DNA from: RGIG5579 sp045543495
GTDB taxonomy: Bacteria; Bacillota; Clostridia; Oscillospirales; SIG627
Length of the DNA stretch: 64,000 nucleotides
NCBI GenBank assembly: GCA_045543495.1
Contig: JAZQMO010000028.1
Coordinates: forward strand, 4,802-68,801
Direction of reading: 5' to 3'
In this document: positions 1 to 9,371 of the stretch, in pieces
Layout of the letters: every line of letters starts with the position of its first letter
Position numbering within the stretch: the first letter of the stretch is position 1
Notes under the pieces: model-generated
Told to the model about the DNA's origin: nothing
Seen by the model: only the letters and a program-made list of their open reading frames with translations
Database searches by the model: none
Position numbers and translations under genes: made by a program

Positions 1-1083
1 GCGGAGATCTTTGAGAGACAGGACAAGCGCATTGCGGAATTGACCCAAAATCTCAACGCCGCCATGAAGGGAGTGGATGAGCGCATTGCGCAATTAAACT
101 CCTTTCAGGAAAAGAATGCACAGGCCCTGCGGGAAACCGTAGATGCCAAGCTGGGCGAGATCCGTCAGGGCAATGAAAAGAGCTTGGGAGAGATCCGCCA
201 AAGCGTGGAGGAAAAGCTGCAAAGCGCTCTGGAGGATCGCATCAGCCGCTCCTTCAAGGAGGTCAGCGACCGCTTGGAGCAGGTATACCGTGGTCTCGGA
301 GAAATGCAGACCCTTGCCAGCGGCGTGGGAGACTTAAAAAAGGTTCTCTCCAATGTAAAGACCCGCGGCATTTTGGGCGAGATTCAGCTGGGTGCCATTT
401 TGGAGGAGATCCTTTCTCCCGAGCAGTATCAGAGCAACGTTGCCACCGTGCCCGGATCCCAAAATCGTGTGGAATTTGCCGTTCTTCTGCCGGGGGATGG
501 GGAAGAGAAGGTGTTCTTACCCATTGACTCCAAATTTCCTGCCGATGCTTACGTCAGCTTGCAGGATGCCTACGATTCGGCCGACCCCGAATTGGTGAAG
601 GCGCAAAAGGCACAGCTGGAAAGCCGCATCAAATCCTTTGCCAAGGATATTCATACCAAGTATATTTCTCCTCCCCATACCACGGATTTTGCCATTATGT
701 TCCTTCCCACCGAGGGGCTGTATGCCGAGGTGGTAAAAATGGGAATGGTGGAGATTTTGCAGAAGAATTATAAGATCAACATTGCCGGCCCCACCACCAT
801 GGCGGCGCTTCTCAATTCCTTGCAAACGGGCTTTCGTACCCTTGCCATTCAGAAGCGAAGCAGTGAGGTTTGGGAGGTCTTGGGTGCCGTTCGCACGGAG
901 TTTGATAAGTTTGAGAGCGCCCTGCGGGATGCGCAGACCAAATTGGAGCAGGCCAACCGTGGGCTGGATACTCTGGTGGGTGTCAGAACCCGTCAGATCC
1001 AAAGAAAGCTCAAGGGAGTCTCCGCTCTTCCCACCCAAAAGGCAATGGCTATTTTAGACGAGGAAAACCATGCAGAAGAATGA
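1..1083 (+). CDS. rmuC: DNA recombination protein RmuC (5' end missing)
   Basis: The reading frame is open from base 1, so the start lies left of the window; a TTG at 40 is internal. The visible part begins with a long charged coiled coil (roughly the first 90 residues) and continues into the RmuC core. This core is a PD-(D/E)XK-like domain with an E-F-A-V-L-L-P-G stretch and the segment 'PIDSKFPADAY', typical of the family. RmuC proteins are linked to limiting DNA inversions and rearrangements, but their biochemical role is poorly defined. The end overlaps smpB by 14 bases. Family assignment is from motif recognition. Confidence 0.9.
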   Translation, partial: AEIFERQDKRIAELTQNLNAAMKGVDERIAQLNSFQEKNAQALRETVDAKLGEIRQGNEKSLGEIRQSVEEKLQSALEDRISRSFKEVSDRLEQVYRGLGEMQTLASGVGDLKKVLSNVKTRGILGEIQLGAILEEILSPEQYQSNVATVPGSQNRVEFAVLLPGDGEEKVFLPIDSKFPADAYVSLQDAYDSADPELVKAQKAQLESRIKSFAKDIHTKYISPPHTTDFAIMFLPTEGLYAEVVKMGMVEILQKNYKINIAGPTTMAALLNSLQTGFRTLAIQKRSSEVWEVLGAVRTEFDKFESALRDAQTKLEQANRGLDTLVGVRTRQIQRKLKGVSALPTQKAMAILDEENHAEE

Positions 1084-1540
1084 AAGCATCAAGCCCTGTG
1101 CCTCCAACCGCAAGGCCTTTCACGATTATTTCGTGGAGGAGCGGATGGAAGCGGGGATCGAACTGTTCGGCACGGAGGTCAAATCCATCCGTGCGGGAAC
1201 GGTCAATTTGAAGGATTCCTACCTGATCATTCGGGACGGAGAGCTGTTTGCCAAGGGAATCCATGTCAGCCCCTACGAAAAGGGAAATATCTTCAATCGG
1301 GATCCCCTGCGGGAGCGAAAGCTTCTGATGCATAAAAAGGAGATCCTGAAATGCAAAAGCCTTTCCGAAAAGGATGGCTACACTCTCATTCCTCTCTCCC
1401 TGTATTGGAAGCGGGGCAGAGTGAAGGTGGAGGTTGGCGTGTGCCGAGGAAAGAAGCTTTACGATAAGAGAGAAAGTGCACTGAAGCGGGATCTGGAACG
1501 AGAGAACCGCCGAGGAATAAAACTTGCGGACAGAGATTGA
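1070..1540 (+). CDS. smpB: SsrA-binding protein SmpB
   Basis: This 156-residue protein is the tmRNA partner in rescue of stalled ribosomes. It shows the family pattern: an N-terminal 'NRKAFHDYF' helix, 'GIELFGTEVKSIRAG', 'LKDSY', 'HVSPYEKGN' with the OB-fold core, and a basic tail. Length is normal. It overlaps rmuC by 14 bases and ends 4 bases before the lepA ATG, so the three are probably co-transcribed. The tmRNA gene itself (ssrA), often next to smpB, was not found nearby. Confidence 0.97.
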   Translation: MQKNESIKPCASNRKAFHDYFVEERMEAGIELFGTEVKSIRAGTVNLKDSYLIIRDGELFAKGIHVSPYEKGNIFNRDPLRERKLLMHKKEILKCKSLSEKDGYTLIPLSLYWKRGRVKVEVGVCRGKKLYDKRESALKRDLERENRRGIKLADRD

Positions 1541-1544
1541 ATCT

Positions 1545-3344
1545 ATGAACAAAGAAATTCGTAATTTTTGTATTATTGCCCATATCGACCACGGAAAATC
1601 CACCCTTGCGGATCGGATCTTGGAAGCCACGGGCTCTGTGGAAAAAAGAGAAATGGAAGCTCAGGTGCTGGACGATATGGAACTGGAAAAAGAGCGTGGC
1701 ATCACCATTAAGGCCAGAGCCGTTTCGCTGGATTATACCGCAAAGGACGGCAAGGTATATCAGTTCAACCTGATCGATACCCCCGGCCACGTGGACTTTA
1801 ACTACGAGGTCTCCCGCTCCCTTTCCGCCTGCGAGGGTGCCCTGCTTGTGGTGGATTCCACCCAAGGAATTCAGGCTCAGACCCTTGCCAACGCCTACCT
1901 TGCCGTGGATCACGATCTGGAGCTTCTCCCCGTGATCAACAAGGTGGATCTGCCTGCGGCCGATCCCGACAAGGTGAAGGCGGAAATTGAAGATGTAATT
2001 GGTATTCCTGCCGACTATGCTCCCTGTGTTTCGGCCAAAACAGGCCTTCATATTGAGGATGTATTGGAGGGCATCGTACAGTATATCCCTGCTCCTAAGG
2101 TAGAGCCGGAAAAGCCTCTGAAGGCTCTCATTTTTGACTCCTTTTACGATGCCTATAAGGGAATTATTGTGTATTTCCGTGTGTTTGAGGGCTCTCTTTC
2201 CAAGGGAGACAGGATCCGTATGATGAATACGGGAGCCGAGTTTGATGTGACCGAGGTCGGCACCATGACCACCTTTGGCTATGCCGCCTGCGACAGCCTC
2301 TCCTCCGGTCAGGTGGGATATCTGACCGCCTCCATCAAAACCCTTGCCGAGACCCGTGTGGGCGATACCATCACCTTGGTGGAAAATCCCGCCGCCGAGC
2401 CCTTTGAGGGCTTCAAAAAGGCCTTGCCCGTAGTATTCTCGGGCATCTATCCTGCCGACGGTGCCCGCTATAACGACCTGCGAGAGGCTTTGGAAAAGCT
2501 TCAGCTCAACGATGCCGCCCTGTCCTTCGAGCCGGAAACCAGCGCCGCCTTGGGCTTTGGCTTCCGTTGCGGATTTTTGGGTCTGCTTCATATGGAGGTC
2601 ATTCAGGAGCGATTGGAGAGGGAATTCAATCTGGATCTGATCACCACCGCCCCCAGCGTAATCTATAAATTGGAGATGACGAGCGGGGAAGAGATCTATA
2701 TTGATAACCCCACCAACTACCCCGCCGTGGAAAACATTGCCACGGCATACGAGCCCGTGGTCAGCGCCAGCATCATTACCCCCGTGGAATTTGTGGGCGG
2801 TATTATGGATCTGTGTCAGGATCGCCGTGGGGAATTTGTGGATATGAAATACATCACCCCCACCCGTACGGAGCTGCATTATAAATTGCCCCTCAATGAG
2901 ATCGTTTATGACTTTTTCGACGCCCTCAAATCCCGAAGCAAGGGCTACGCCTCCTTTGATTACAGCGATACGGAGTATGTCCCCTCAAAGCTGGTAAAGC
3001 TGGATATTCTGTTAAACGGCGACATTGTGGATGCTCTGTCCTTCATCGTCCATAGTGACAAGGCCTATGCCAGAGCCCGCCGCATTGCGGAAAAGCTGAA
3101 GGAGAATATTCCCCGTCAGCTCTTTGAGATCCCCGTGCAGGCCGCCGTGGGCGGCAGAGTCATTGCCCGTGAAACGGTCAAGGCCATGCGAAAGGATGTT
3201 CTTGCCAAGTGCTACGGCGGTGATATTACCCGTAAAAAGAAGCTTCTGGAAAAGCAGAAGGAGGGCAAAAAGAAAATGCGCTCCCTCGGCTCTGTGGAGG
3301 TTCCTCAAGAGGCCTTCATGGCAGTGCTCAAGCTGGATGAATAG
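1545..3344 (+). CDS. lepA: Elongation factor 4 (LepA), ribosome-bound GTPase
   Basis: This 599-residue translational GTPase acts on ribosome biogenesis and back-translocation. The P-loop 'AHIDHGKS' is at residues 12-19, followed by 'DTPGHVDF' (G3) and 'NKVDLP' (G4). The basic LepA-specific C-terminal domain includes 'YGGDITRKKKLLEKQKEGKK'. An upstream in-frame TTG at 1524 is possible, but the ATG at 1545 gives the standard N-terminus and is chosen. The stop overlaps the hemW start by 8 bases, the usual lepA-hemW pairing in Firmicutes. Confidence 0.97.
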   Translation: MNKEIRNFCIIAHIDHGKSTLADRILEATGSVEKREMEAQVLDDMELEKERGITIKARAVSLDYTAKDGKVYQFNLIDTPGHVDFNYEVSRSLSACEGALLVVDSTQGIQAQTLANAYLAVDHDLELLPVINKVDLPAADPDKVKAEIEDVIGIPADYAPCVSAKTGLHIEDVLEGIVQYIPAPKVEPEKPLKALIFDSFYDAYKGIIVYFRVFEGSLSKGDRIRMMNTGAEFDVTEVGTMTTFGYAACDSLSSGQVGYLTASIKTLAETRVGDTITLVENPAAEPFEGFKKALPVVFSGIYPADGARYNDLREALEKLQLNDAALSFEPETSAALGFGFRCGFLGLLHMEVIQERLEREFNLDLITTAPSVIYKLEMTSGEEIYIDNPTNYPAVENIATAYEPVVSASIITPVEFVGGIMDLCQDRRGEFVDMKYITPTRTELHYKLPLNEIVYDFFDALKSRSKGYASFDYSDTEYVPSKLVKLDILLNGDIVDALSFIVHSDKAYARARRIAEKLKENIPRQLFEIPVQAAVGGRVIARETVKAMRKDVLAKCYGGDITRKKKLLEKQKEGKKKMRSLGSVEVPQEAFMAVLKLDE

Positions 3345-4455
3345 TCTTTCCCTCTACCTGCACGTGCCCTTTTGCAAGGCAAAATGTGCCTACTGCGATT
3401 TTTATTCCGTTCCTCAAAGGGATCGGATCCCCCAATACGAAAGAGCACTTTTGAAAAGCATTGCCGCTTGGGGAGAAAAATGTCCCCATCATCGGGTGGA
3501 AACCGTCTATTTCGGCGGCGGCACTCCGAGCCTTTTGTCTCCCGAGGGGCTTTCTGAGATCCTTTGTCAGATCCGAAACAGCTTTTTTCTTTCTCCCACG
3601 GCGGAGATCACCGTGGAGCTGAATCCCGAATCCGCCACCGATTCCTTTCTGGCGGCCGCCCGTGAAAGCGGGGTGAACCGCCTGAGTGTGGGAATGCAGT
3701 CCTGCCACAATAGGGAATTGCAAAAGCTCGGTCGGCTTCACGATCACGAAAAGACGGTCTCCTGCGTGCATCGCTCCCGCCGCCTCGGCTTTCAAAACAT
3801 AAGCTTGGATCTGATGTATGCTCTCCCCGATCAAGGGGTGGAGGATTTTAAGGAGAGCCTTCGTGTCTGCCTGTCCCTTTCTCCCGAGCACATTTCCTTT
3901 TACTGCCTGACCCTTTCCGAGCACGTTCCGCTTTTTTCCGAAAGAGATCGCCTGCCCGAGGATGATACGGCACGGGAAATGTACCTTTTGGCCTCTCGCA
4001 CTCTCACCGCGGCGGGCAATGAGCACTATGAGATCTCCAATGCCGCAAAGCCCGGCTTTGCCTCCCGTCATAATAAAACCTATTGGCAGGGCGGGGAATA
4101 TCTCGGCATCGGCCCCGGTGCCCATTCCTTTTTGGGTGGCCGCCGATTTTCTACCGAGTCATGTGTGGAAAAATTCATAGAGAGTTCTTCTGTGGAGGAT
4201 ATGCTTCTGTACGAGCCTCCTATGGATGATGAGGATCGCCTGACAGAATATGTAATGCTCTCCCTCCGTCAATCCGCAGGACTTGATTTTTCCCGTCTGC
4301 TCTCTCTTTCCGATGAGGCATTTTGTCGGAAAACGGAGAAAAAGATGGATCTTCTTTCTCGGCACGGCTTGTGCCGAAAAACCGAAGCAGGGTTTGCCTT
4401 GACCCCTGAAGGCTTTTTTGTTTCAAATTCGATCATCACAGAGTTGATCGGTTAA
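3337..4455 (+). CDS. hemW: HemW-type radical SAM protein (coproporphyrinogen III oxidase-like)
   Basis: This 372-residue radical SAM enzyme carries the CX3CX2C cluster site at Cys13, Cys17 and Cys20 (HVPFCKAKCAYCDF), preceded by the HemW/HemN-like YLHVPFC lead. 'FGGGTPSLL' follows as the SAM-binding glycine motif. HemW proteins are heme chaperones; many annotated oxygen-independent coproporphyrinogen oxidases of this length belong here. The ATG at 3337 overlaps the end of lepA; the frame extends further upstream but only inside lepA. Confidence 0.92.
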   Translation: MNSLSLYLHVPFCKAKCAYCDFYSVPQRDRIPQYERALLKSIAAWGEKCPHHRVETVYFGGGTPSLLSPEGLSEILCQIRNSFFLSPTAEITVELNPESATDSFLAAARESGVNRLSVGMQSCHNRELQKLGRLHDHEKTVSCVHRSRRLGFQNISLDLMYALPDQGVEDFKESLRVCLSLSPEHISFYCLTLSEHVPLFSERDRLPEDDTAREMYLLASRTLTAAGNEHYEISNAAKPGFASRHNKTYWQGGEYLGIGPGAHSFLGGRRFSTESCVEKFIESSSVEDMLLYEPPMDDEDRLTEYVMLSLRQSAGLDFSRLLSLSDEAFCRKTEKKMDLLSRHGLCRKTEAGFALTPEGFFVSNSIITELIG

Positions 4456-4464
4456 GAAAAGGAT

Positions 4465-5028
4465 ATGATTATGAAAAAAACACTTCGCCTTTTGTCCCTT
4501 TTATTTGCCCTTTCCCTTCTTTTGTGCCTGGTCTCCTGTGCCGAGGAAGACCCCAATGTCCCCGAAGGCTTCCTTCTGGCGGAAAACGAAGGGGCAGACT
4601 ATTATTTCTACTATCCCGAAACCTGGCTTTTGGATCGCTCCGATGCGGGAATGACCAGCGCCTTTGTGTCCGAAACGGATTTTTCCAACGTCAGCGTTAC
4701 CGCCTTTACCGCCTCCATTCAGTATCCCACCTTGGCCTCCTACGCCGAGGAATACTACCTGAAGCAGTTTACGGATAATTTCCAAAACCTTGAGGTGGAG
4801 CGCAATCAGGACGGCTCCTTGAAGAGAACGGTGCTCACCGTTGACGGAAGAGAAGCCATTTCCTTTACCTATAAGGCCACCTTCTCGGGAGAGGAGTATT
4901 CCTTCCGTGCGTGGCTGATTTCCGACAGCGGCTACGTCTACACCGTTTTGTATACGGCAAAGACCTCAGCATACGAAACCCATCTGCCTTATGCGGAGCA
5001 GATCGCACAGAACATTCGGTTCAAATAA
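4465..5028 (+). CDS. Putative lipoprotein of unknown function
   Basis: This 187-residue protein starts with a lipoprotein signal: basic residues, a hydrophobic run and the lipobox LVSC with Cys25. The mature part is short and resembles the compact PsbP/DUF1795-like fold pattern (a 'YYFYYPETWLL' start, then alternating strands ending in 'AEQIAQNIRF'). That assignment is tentative. It lies 9 bases after hemW and 9 before the DUF1385 gene, so it is likely in one transcript. An ATG at 4471 is an alternative start. Confidence 0.75.
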   Translation: MIMKKTLRLLSLLFALSLLLCLVSCAEEDPNVPEGFLLAENEGADYYFYYPETWLLDRSDAGMTSAFVSETDFSNVSVTAFTASIQYPTLASYAEEYYLKQFTDNFQNLEVERNQDGSLKRTVLTVDGREAISFTYKATFSGEEYSFRAWLISDSGYVYTVLYTAKTSAYETHLPYAEQIAQNIRFK

Positions 5029-5037
5029 AGGAGCATT

Positions 5038-6081
5038 ATGAAACAAGAAAAGAATCCCCGTGTGGGAAAGGTAGGCGGTCAGGCCGTTTTGGAAGGCATT
5101 ATGATGCGCGGCCCCGAAAGCTATACCACCGCCGTTCGCAAGGCCGACGGCACCATTATCCGTGATTCCCACCCCAATGAGATCAAAAAGAAAAACGCCT
5201 TTTTGCGCCTTCCCGTGATCCGTGGCGTGGTCAGCTTTGTGGAAAGCATGATCCTGTCCTTTTCCACCCTGGGCTTTGCCGCCGAGGCGCTGGAATTGGA
5301 GGAGGAGACCAAATTTGAAAAATGGCTCACCCGTGTGTTCGGCAAAAGCCTCACCGCCATCGTAATGGGCATCGGAACCGTCTTGGGCGTGGCGCTGGGC
5401 GCTCTTTTGTTCATCGTTCTCCCCGCCTTTATCGCCTCGTTTATTCCCAACGAGATCGTAAGAAAGGTGCTGGAGGGAGTGCTGCGCATCGCCATCTTTT
5501 TGTCCTATATTTCTTTGGTCTCCCTGATGAATGACATCAAGCGTACCTTTATGTACCACGGGGCAGAGCACAAGAGCATTTTTTGCTACGAAAAGGGGCT
5601 TGAGCTGAATGTGGAAAACATCCGAGCCCAAAAGAGATTTCACCCTCGCTGCGGCACCAGCTTTATGGTTCTGATGATGATCGTTGGCATTTTCATCGGT
5701 CTTTTGATCGGTGTGCTTTTTCCTACCACCAAGGAAAATACGGTCTTGTATATCGGCATTAAGTTCCTGCTTCTTCCCATTACGATGGGCCTTGGGTATG
5801 AGATCATTCGCTTCGCGGGACGCCACGACAATGCCTTCATCCGCTTTGTGACCGCTCCCGGTCTTTGGATCCAGCGCATTACCACCAAGGAGCCTACCGA
5901 CGATATGATCGAGGTTGCCATTGTGGCCTTAAAATCCGCCTTGACCGAGGAGTTTGACGAGGCCTCTGTATTTGAGGGGATCACCCAGCCCGAAACGCCC
6001 GAGGAGAATGCGGAGCCTTCTTCCGAAGAGGAGAAGGCTGAGGAGAGCTCTCCCGAGCAGACACAGGGGGAAGCACAATGA
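5038..6081 (+). CDS. DUF1385 integral membrane protein
   Basis: This 347-residue protein begins with the hallmark 'GGQAVLEGIMMRGP' of DUF1385. At least four hydrophobic segments follow, plus the conserved 'MYHGAEHKSIFCYE' and 'FHPRCGTSFM' motifs. The C-terminal 45 residues are a Glu/Pro-rich tail. The function of the family is unknown. The gene sits directly upstream of prmC with a 4-base overlap, a pairing common in Clostridia. The His and Cys residues in the conserved motifs could bind metal, which is inference only. Confidence 0.9.
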   Translation: MKQEKNPRVGKVGGQAVLEGIMMRGPESYTTAVRKADGTIIRDSHPNEIKKKNAFLRLPVIRGVVSFVESMILSFSTLGFAAEALELEEETKFEKWLTRVFGKSLTAIVMGIGTVLGVALGALLFIVLPAFIASFIPNEIVRKVLEGVLRIAIFLSYISLVSLMNDIKRTFMYHGAEHKSIFCYEKGLELNVENIRAQKRFHPRCGTSFMVLMMIVGIFIGLLIGVLFPTTKENTVLYIGIKFLLLPITMGLGYEIIRFAGRHDNAFIRFVTAPGLWIQRITTKEPTDDMIEVAIVALKSALTEEFDEASVFEGITQPETPEENAEPSSEEEKAEESSPEQTQGEAQ

Positions 6082-6917
6082 CCCTTCGCACCCTTTCCCA
6101 AAGGATCAAAAAAGAGTACCGTGAAAAACAAGGAGAGCGCTTTTTCTCTGAAAAAGCGCTCCTTTCTGCGCTTTTTGAGAAAAGAGGATTGGGGCGAAAT
6201 GCGCTCTTGACCTCTCCCGATGCCCCCCTTTCCCCTGAAGCGGAGGAAGAGATGCTGCGGGATGCCCGCCTCCTTTTGGAGGGGGAGCCGCTGCAATATT
6301 ATTTGGGCACGGAATACTTTTTGGGACGGGAGTTTTTGGTGCGCAAAAATGTCTTGATCCCCCGACCCGAAACGGAATGTCTTGTGACCTTGGCAAAGGA
6401 ACTTGCCCCGCAGGACTCTACCGTTTTGGATCTGTGCTGCGGCTCGGGCTGTGTGGGAATTTCCCTTGTGCTGGAGAGGGAGGATCTGACCTGCCGTGCC
6501 GTGGATCTGTCCGACGATGCCCTGTCCCTGACGCGGGAGAACCGATGTCGCTTCGGGGTGGAAGAGAGGCTTTGCGTAGAAAAAATGGATGTGCTCGATC
6601 CCGAAATGTCCTCCTATTTGAAGGAAATTGCGCCCTCCCTTATTCTGTCAAATCCTCCTTATCTGACCTTGTCGGAAATGCAGGAGATCGATGAAAACGT
6701 AAAACGGGAGCCCAAAATGGCTCTGTTTGGCGGGGAGGACGGGCTTTTGTTCTACCGCCGCTTTGCCGAGCTTTGCAAGGAAAGGGGCATCCCGTTCCTT
6801 TGCGAAATGGGCTCGGCTCAGCAGAAGGGAATTGAGGAAATTGCGTTCAAAGCAGGCCTTTCCGTCCGATTTTTCTCCGATATGTTCGGTTTGCCCCGTG
6901 TATTTCTCCTTTCCTGA
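6078..6917 (+). CDS. prmC: Release factor glutamine methyltransferase PrmC
   Basis: This 279-residue SAM-dependent N5-glutamine methyltransferase modifies the GGQ loop of RF1 and RF2. An N-terminal helical domain carries 'RPETECLV'. Motif I is 'DLCCGSGCVGIS', and the catalytic motif is 'SNPPYL'. It overlaps the DUF1385 gene by 4 bases (ATGA). prfA is not visible here. Length is normal. Confidence 0.95.
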   Translation: MTLRTLSQRIKKEYREKQGERFFSEKALLSALFEKRGLGRNALLTSPDAPLSPEAEEEMLRDARLLLEGEPLQYYLGTEYFLGREFLVRKNVLIPRPETECLVTLAKELAPQDSTVLDLCCGSGCVGISLVLEREDLTCRAVDLSDDALSLTRENRCRFGVEERLCVEKMDVLDPEMSSYLKEIAPSLILSNPPYLTLSEMQEIDENVKREPKMALFGGEDGLLFYRRFAELCKERGIPFLCEMGSAQQKGIEEIAFKAGLSVRFFSDMFGLPRVFLLS

Positions 6918-6968
6918 CAGAAGGGGACAAAAAGTGCAAAAAAAGCCTCGTGAACGGCAAAAAAGACC

Positions 6969-6997
6969 TTGCCAAAGAGGCCTTGATATGTTATAAT
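6969..6997 (+). promoter_or_regulatory. Sigma-A promoter of recA
   Basis: TTGCCA (6969-6974), 17-base spacer, TATAAT (6992-6997). A second TATAAT lies at 7007-7012. The -35 lies within nested short inverted repeats (6945-6949 with 6977-6981, and 6956-6960 with 6969-6973). No full LexA box of the Firmicutes type was recognised. Confidence 0.8.
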
Positions 6998-7036
6998 GAA
7001 GCATAGTATAATTGGGATTATTTTGTGGAGGAAATT

Positions 7037-8149
7037 ATGGCCAAAACAGAAAAAACAACAAAAGCAAAAGAAAATACCATCGCCGAAGGAAAACTGAAGG
7101 CGATTGCCACCGCTATGGGGCAGATCGAGAAAAAATACGGAAAAGGCTCCGTGATGAAGCTGGGTGAAAATTCCGTGATGAATGTCAGCGCCATTTCCAC
7201 GGGCTCCGTGTCCTTGGATCTTGCCTTGGGAATCGGCGGCGTGCCCAGAGGCCGTATCATTGAGATCTACGGTCCGGAATCCTCCGGTAAGACCACCGTT
7301 GCCTTGCAGATCATCGCTTCCGCACAGAAGGAAGGCGGTGCCGCCGCATTTATCGATGCGGAGCACGCATTGGATCCCGTTTATGCCAAGGCCCTTGGAG
7401 TGGATATCGATAACCTTCTGGTCTCTCAGCCCGACAGCGGCGAGCAGGCCCGTGAAATTGCAGAAGCATTGGTTCGTACCGATGCCATTGATGTTATCGT
7501 CATTGACTCGGTTGCCGCTCTGGTTCCCCGCAGTGAGATCGAAGGGGAAATGGGGCAGTCCTCCGTGGGCGTTCAGGCAAGACTGATGAGTCAAGCCTTA
7601 AGAAAGATCGCAGGAGCCATTGCCAAGAGCCGCTGTGCCTTCATTTTCATCAACCAGCTTCGTGAGAAGGTGGGTGTGATGTACGGTAACCCTGAGGTGA
7701 CCACAGGCGGCCGTGCCCTTCGCTTCTATTCCTCCGTTCGCATTGATGTGCGCCGTGGGGAGCAGCTGAAGGAAAAGGGCGAGGTGGTGGGCAACCACAT
7801 CAAGTGTAAAATTGCCAAAAACAAAGTGGCTCCGCCCTTCCGGGTAGCAGAGTTTGATATTCTCTACGGTCAGGGAATCTCCCGTGAGAGCGAGATCATT
7901 GAGATCGCTTTGAAGTATGAGATCATTCAAAAGAGCGGCAGCTGGTTCTCCTACAACGGAGAAAGACTTGCTCAGGGCAAGGAAAATGTGCGCATCCTCC
8001 TGAAGGAAAATTCCGCCCTTGCCGAGGAGATCGCCGCCAAGGCGATCGCTATGTCTAAGGAAGGGGTCAGTGCCGAAAAGGTAAACAGCGAATCTCTCTT
8101 TGATACCGACGAAGAGGATGATGACGACCTCGGTCTTGGGGATCTTTGA
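7037..8149 (+). CDS. recA: Recombinase RecA
   Basis: This 370-residue strand-exchange ATPase has Walker A 'GPESSGKT' at residues 79-86, Walker B 'VIVIDSVAAL' and the 'NQLREKVGVMYGNPE' L2 region. The tail is strongly acidic, ending in a run of Asp/Glu. GGAGG at 7027-7031 sets the ATG at 7037; the in-frame GTG at 7025 overlaps that site and is rejected. It has its own promoter and is followed by the PRPP synthase and recX. Confidence 0.98.
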   Translation: MAKTEKTTKAKENTIAEGKLKAIATAMGQIEKKYGKGSVMKLGENSVMNVSAISTGSVSLDLALGIGGVPRGRIIEIYGPESSGKTTVALQIIASAQKEGGAAAFIDAEHALDPVYAKALGVDIDNLLVSQPDSGEQAREIAEALVRTDAIDVIVIDSVAALVPRSEIEGEMGQSSVGVQARLMSQALRKIAGAIAKSRCAFIFINQLREKVGVMYGNPEVTTGGRALRFYSSVRIDVRRGEQLKEKGEVVGNHIKCKIAKNKVAPPFRVAEFDILYGQGISRESEIIEIALKYEIIQKSGSWFSYNGERLAQGKENVRILLKENSALAEEIAAKAIAMSKEGVSAEKVNSESLFDTDEEDDDDLGLGDL

Positions 8150-8204
8150 TCCAAATCGACAGATTGAATCTATTTTGAGTTTTGAAAGAGAAGGAAAAAA
8201 GATT

Positions 8205-9371
8205 ATGATTACAATGCCCGGACAGAAAATCACCGCAGAAGAAGTATTTAAGGAACAGGACAGAGTCGCCCCCTTGAAGATCATCACCCTGGAGGGTGCA
8301 AGCGAGCTTGCCCAAAAGGTGGATCAGCATTTGGTTTCTTGGGCCAAGAACGCAGGTTGGGATAATTACGAAACCTTCCTTCTTCCCGCCGAGTGCCCCC
8401 GCTTCACCTCAGGCGAAGCCAAGGGAATCATTTACGACTCCGTTCGCGGAGACGATCTGTTTGTTTTCGTTGACGTCGGCAACTACAATGTCAAGTATAA
8501 AATGTTCGGTTATGAAAACCGTATGAGCTCCGATGACCACTATCAGGATCTGAAGAGAATCATTCAGGCCGCCAGCGGCAGAGCGAGCAGACTCAATGTG
8601 ATCATGCCCATGCTCTACGGCGGCAGACAGCACAGAAGAAGCTACCGTGAGTCCTTGGACTGTGCGTATTCTCTGCAGGAAATGCAGTCTATGGGCGTTG
8701 AAAACCTTGTGACCTTCGATGCTCACGATCCCCGTGTGCAGAACGCCGTTCCCCTGATGGGCTTTGATAACTTTATGCCCTATTATCAGGTGATCAAGGC
8801 TTTGTTCCGTGCTTATCCCGATCTTTCTCCCTGCAAGGATAACTTTATGGTCGTCAGCCCCGATGAAGGCGCCATCAACCGCAATATGTACTACGCCTCC
8901 GTTTTGGGCGTGAATATGGGTATGTTCTACAAGAGAAGAGACTATTCCCGTGTGGTAGAGGGCAGAAACCCCATCGTGGCCCACGAGTATCTGGGTGAAT
9001 CCATGGAGGGCAAGGACGTCTTCATTGCCGATGATATCATCGCCTCCGGTGATTCCGTTTTGGATATTGCTTATGAAATGAAGCGCCGCGGTGCCAACCG
9101 TGTGTTTGTTTACGCCACCTATGCCATCTTCACCGCAGGCTACAAGAAGATCGACAAGGCCGTGGAGGATGGCGTTTTGGACGGCATCTTCGGCACCAAC
9201 CTGACCTATATTTCCGAGGAGACCCGCTCCAAAAAGTGGTTCCACGAGGTGGATGTTTCCAAGTACTTGGCTTACATCATCGCATCCCTGAACCACAATC
9301 TTTCCGTTGCCGCTCTTCTGGATCCCAACGAAAAGATCGACAACCTCTTGAAAAAGCGCGGTCTGAAATAA
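8205..9371 (+). CDS. prs: Ribose-phosphate diphosphokinase (PRPP synthase), long divergent type
   Basis: The predicted product makes PRPP from ribose-5-phosphate and ATP for nucleotide, His and Trp synthesis. The 388-residue protein is about 70 residues longer than the usual 315-residue enzyme. Family features are 'MPMLYGGRQHRRSY' (ATP-binding region), 'FDAHDPRVQNAVP' in place of the usual D-L-H-A segment, 'YKRRD' (flexible catalytic loop) and 'ADDIIASGDS' (PRPP loop). The ATG at 8205 follows AGAAGGA. The next gene, recX, starts on the last base of its stop. Whether it is regulated like classical class I enzymes cannot be read from sequence. Confidence 0.88.
   Translation: MITMPGQKITAEEVFKEQDRVAPLKIITLEGASELAQKVDQHLVSWAKNAGWDNYETFLLPAECPRFTSGEAKGIIYDSVRGDDLFVFVDVGNYNVKYKMFGYENRMSSDDHYQDLKRIIQAASGRASRLNVIMPMLYGGRQHRRSYRESLDCAYSLQEMQSMGVENLVTFDAHDPRVQNAVPLMGFDNFMPYYQVIKALFRAYPDLSPCKDNFMVVSPDEGAINRNMYYASVLGVNMGMFYKRRDYSRVVEGRNPIVAHEYLGESMEGKDVFIADDIIASGDSVLDIAYEMKRRGANRVFVYATYAIFTAGYKKIDKAVEDGVLDGIFGTNLTYISEETRSKKWFHEVDVSKYLAYIIASLNHNLSVAALLDPNEKIDNLLKKRGLK

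Noticed and set aside
1541..1544. tmRNA gene near smpB
   Set aside because: smpB is followed by lepA after 4 bases and no tmRNA-like sequence is seen around it.
1386..2879. 497-codon minus-strand frame opposite smpB/lepA
   Set aside because: It is a shadow of lepA, with no motifs, no ribosome-binding site and low-complexity translation.
6945..6981. LexA (SOS) box at the recA promoter
   Set aside because: Short inverted repeats overlap the -35 box but do not form the recognised Firmicutes LexA palindrome.
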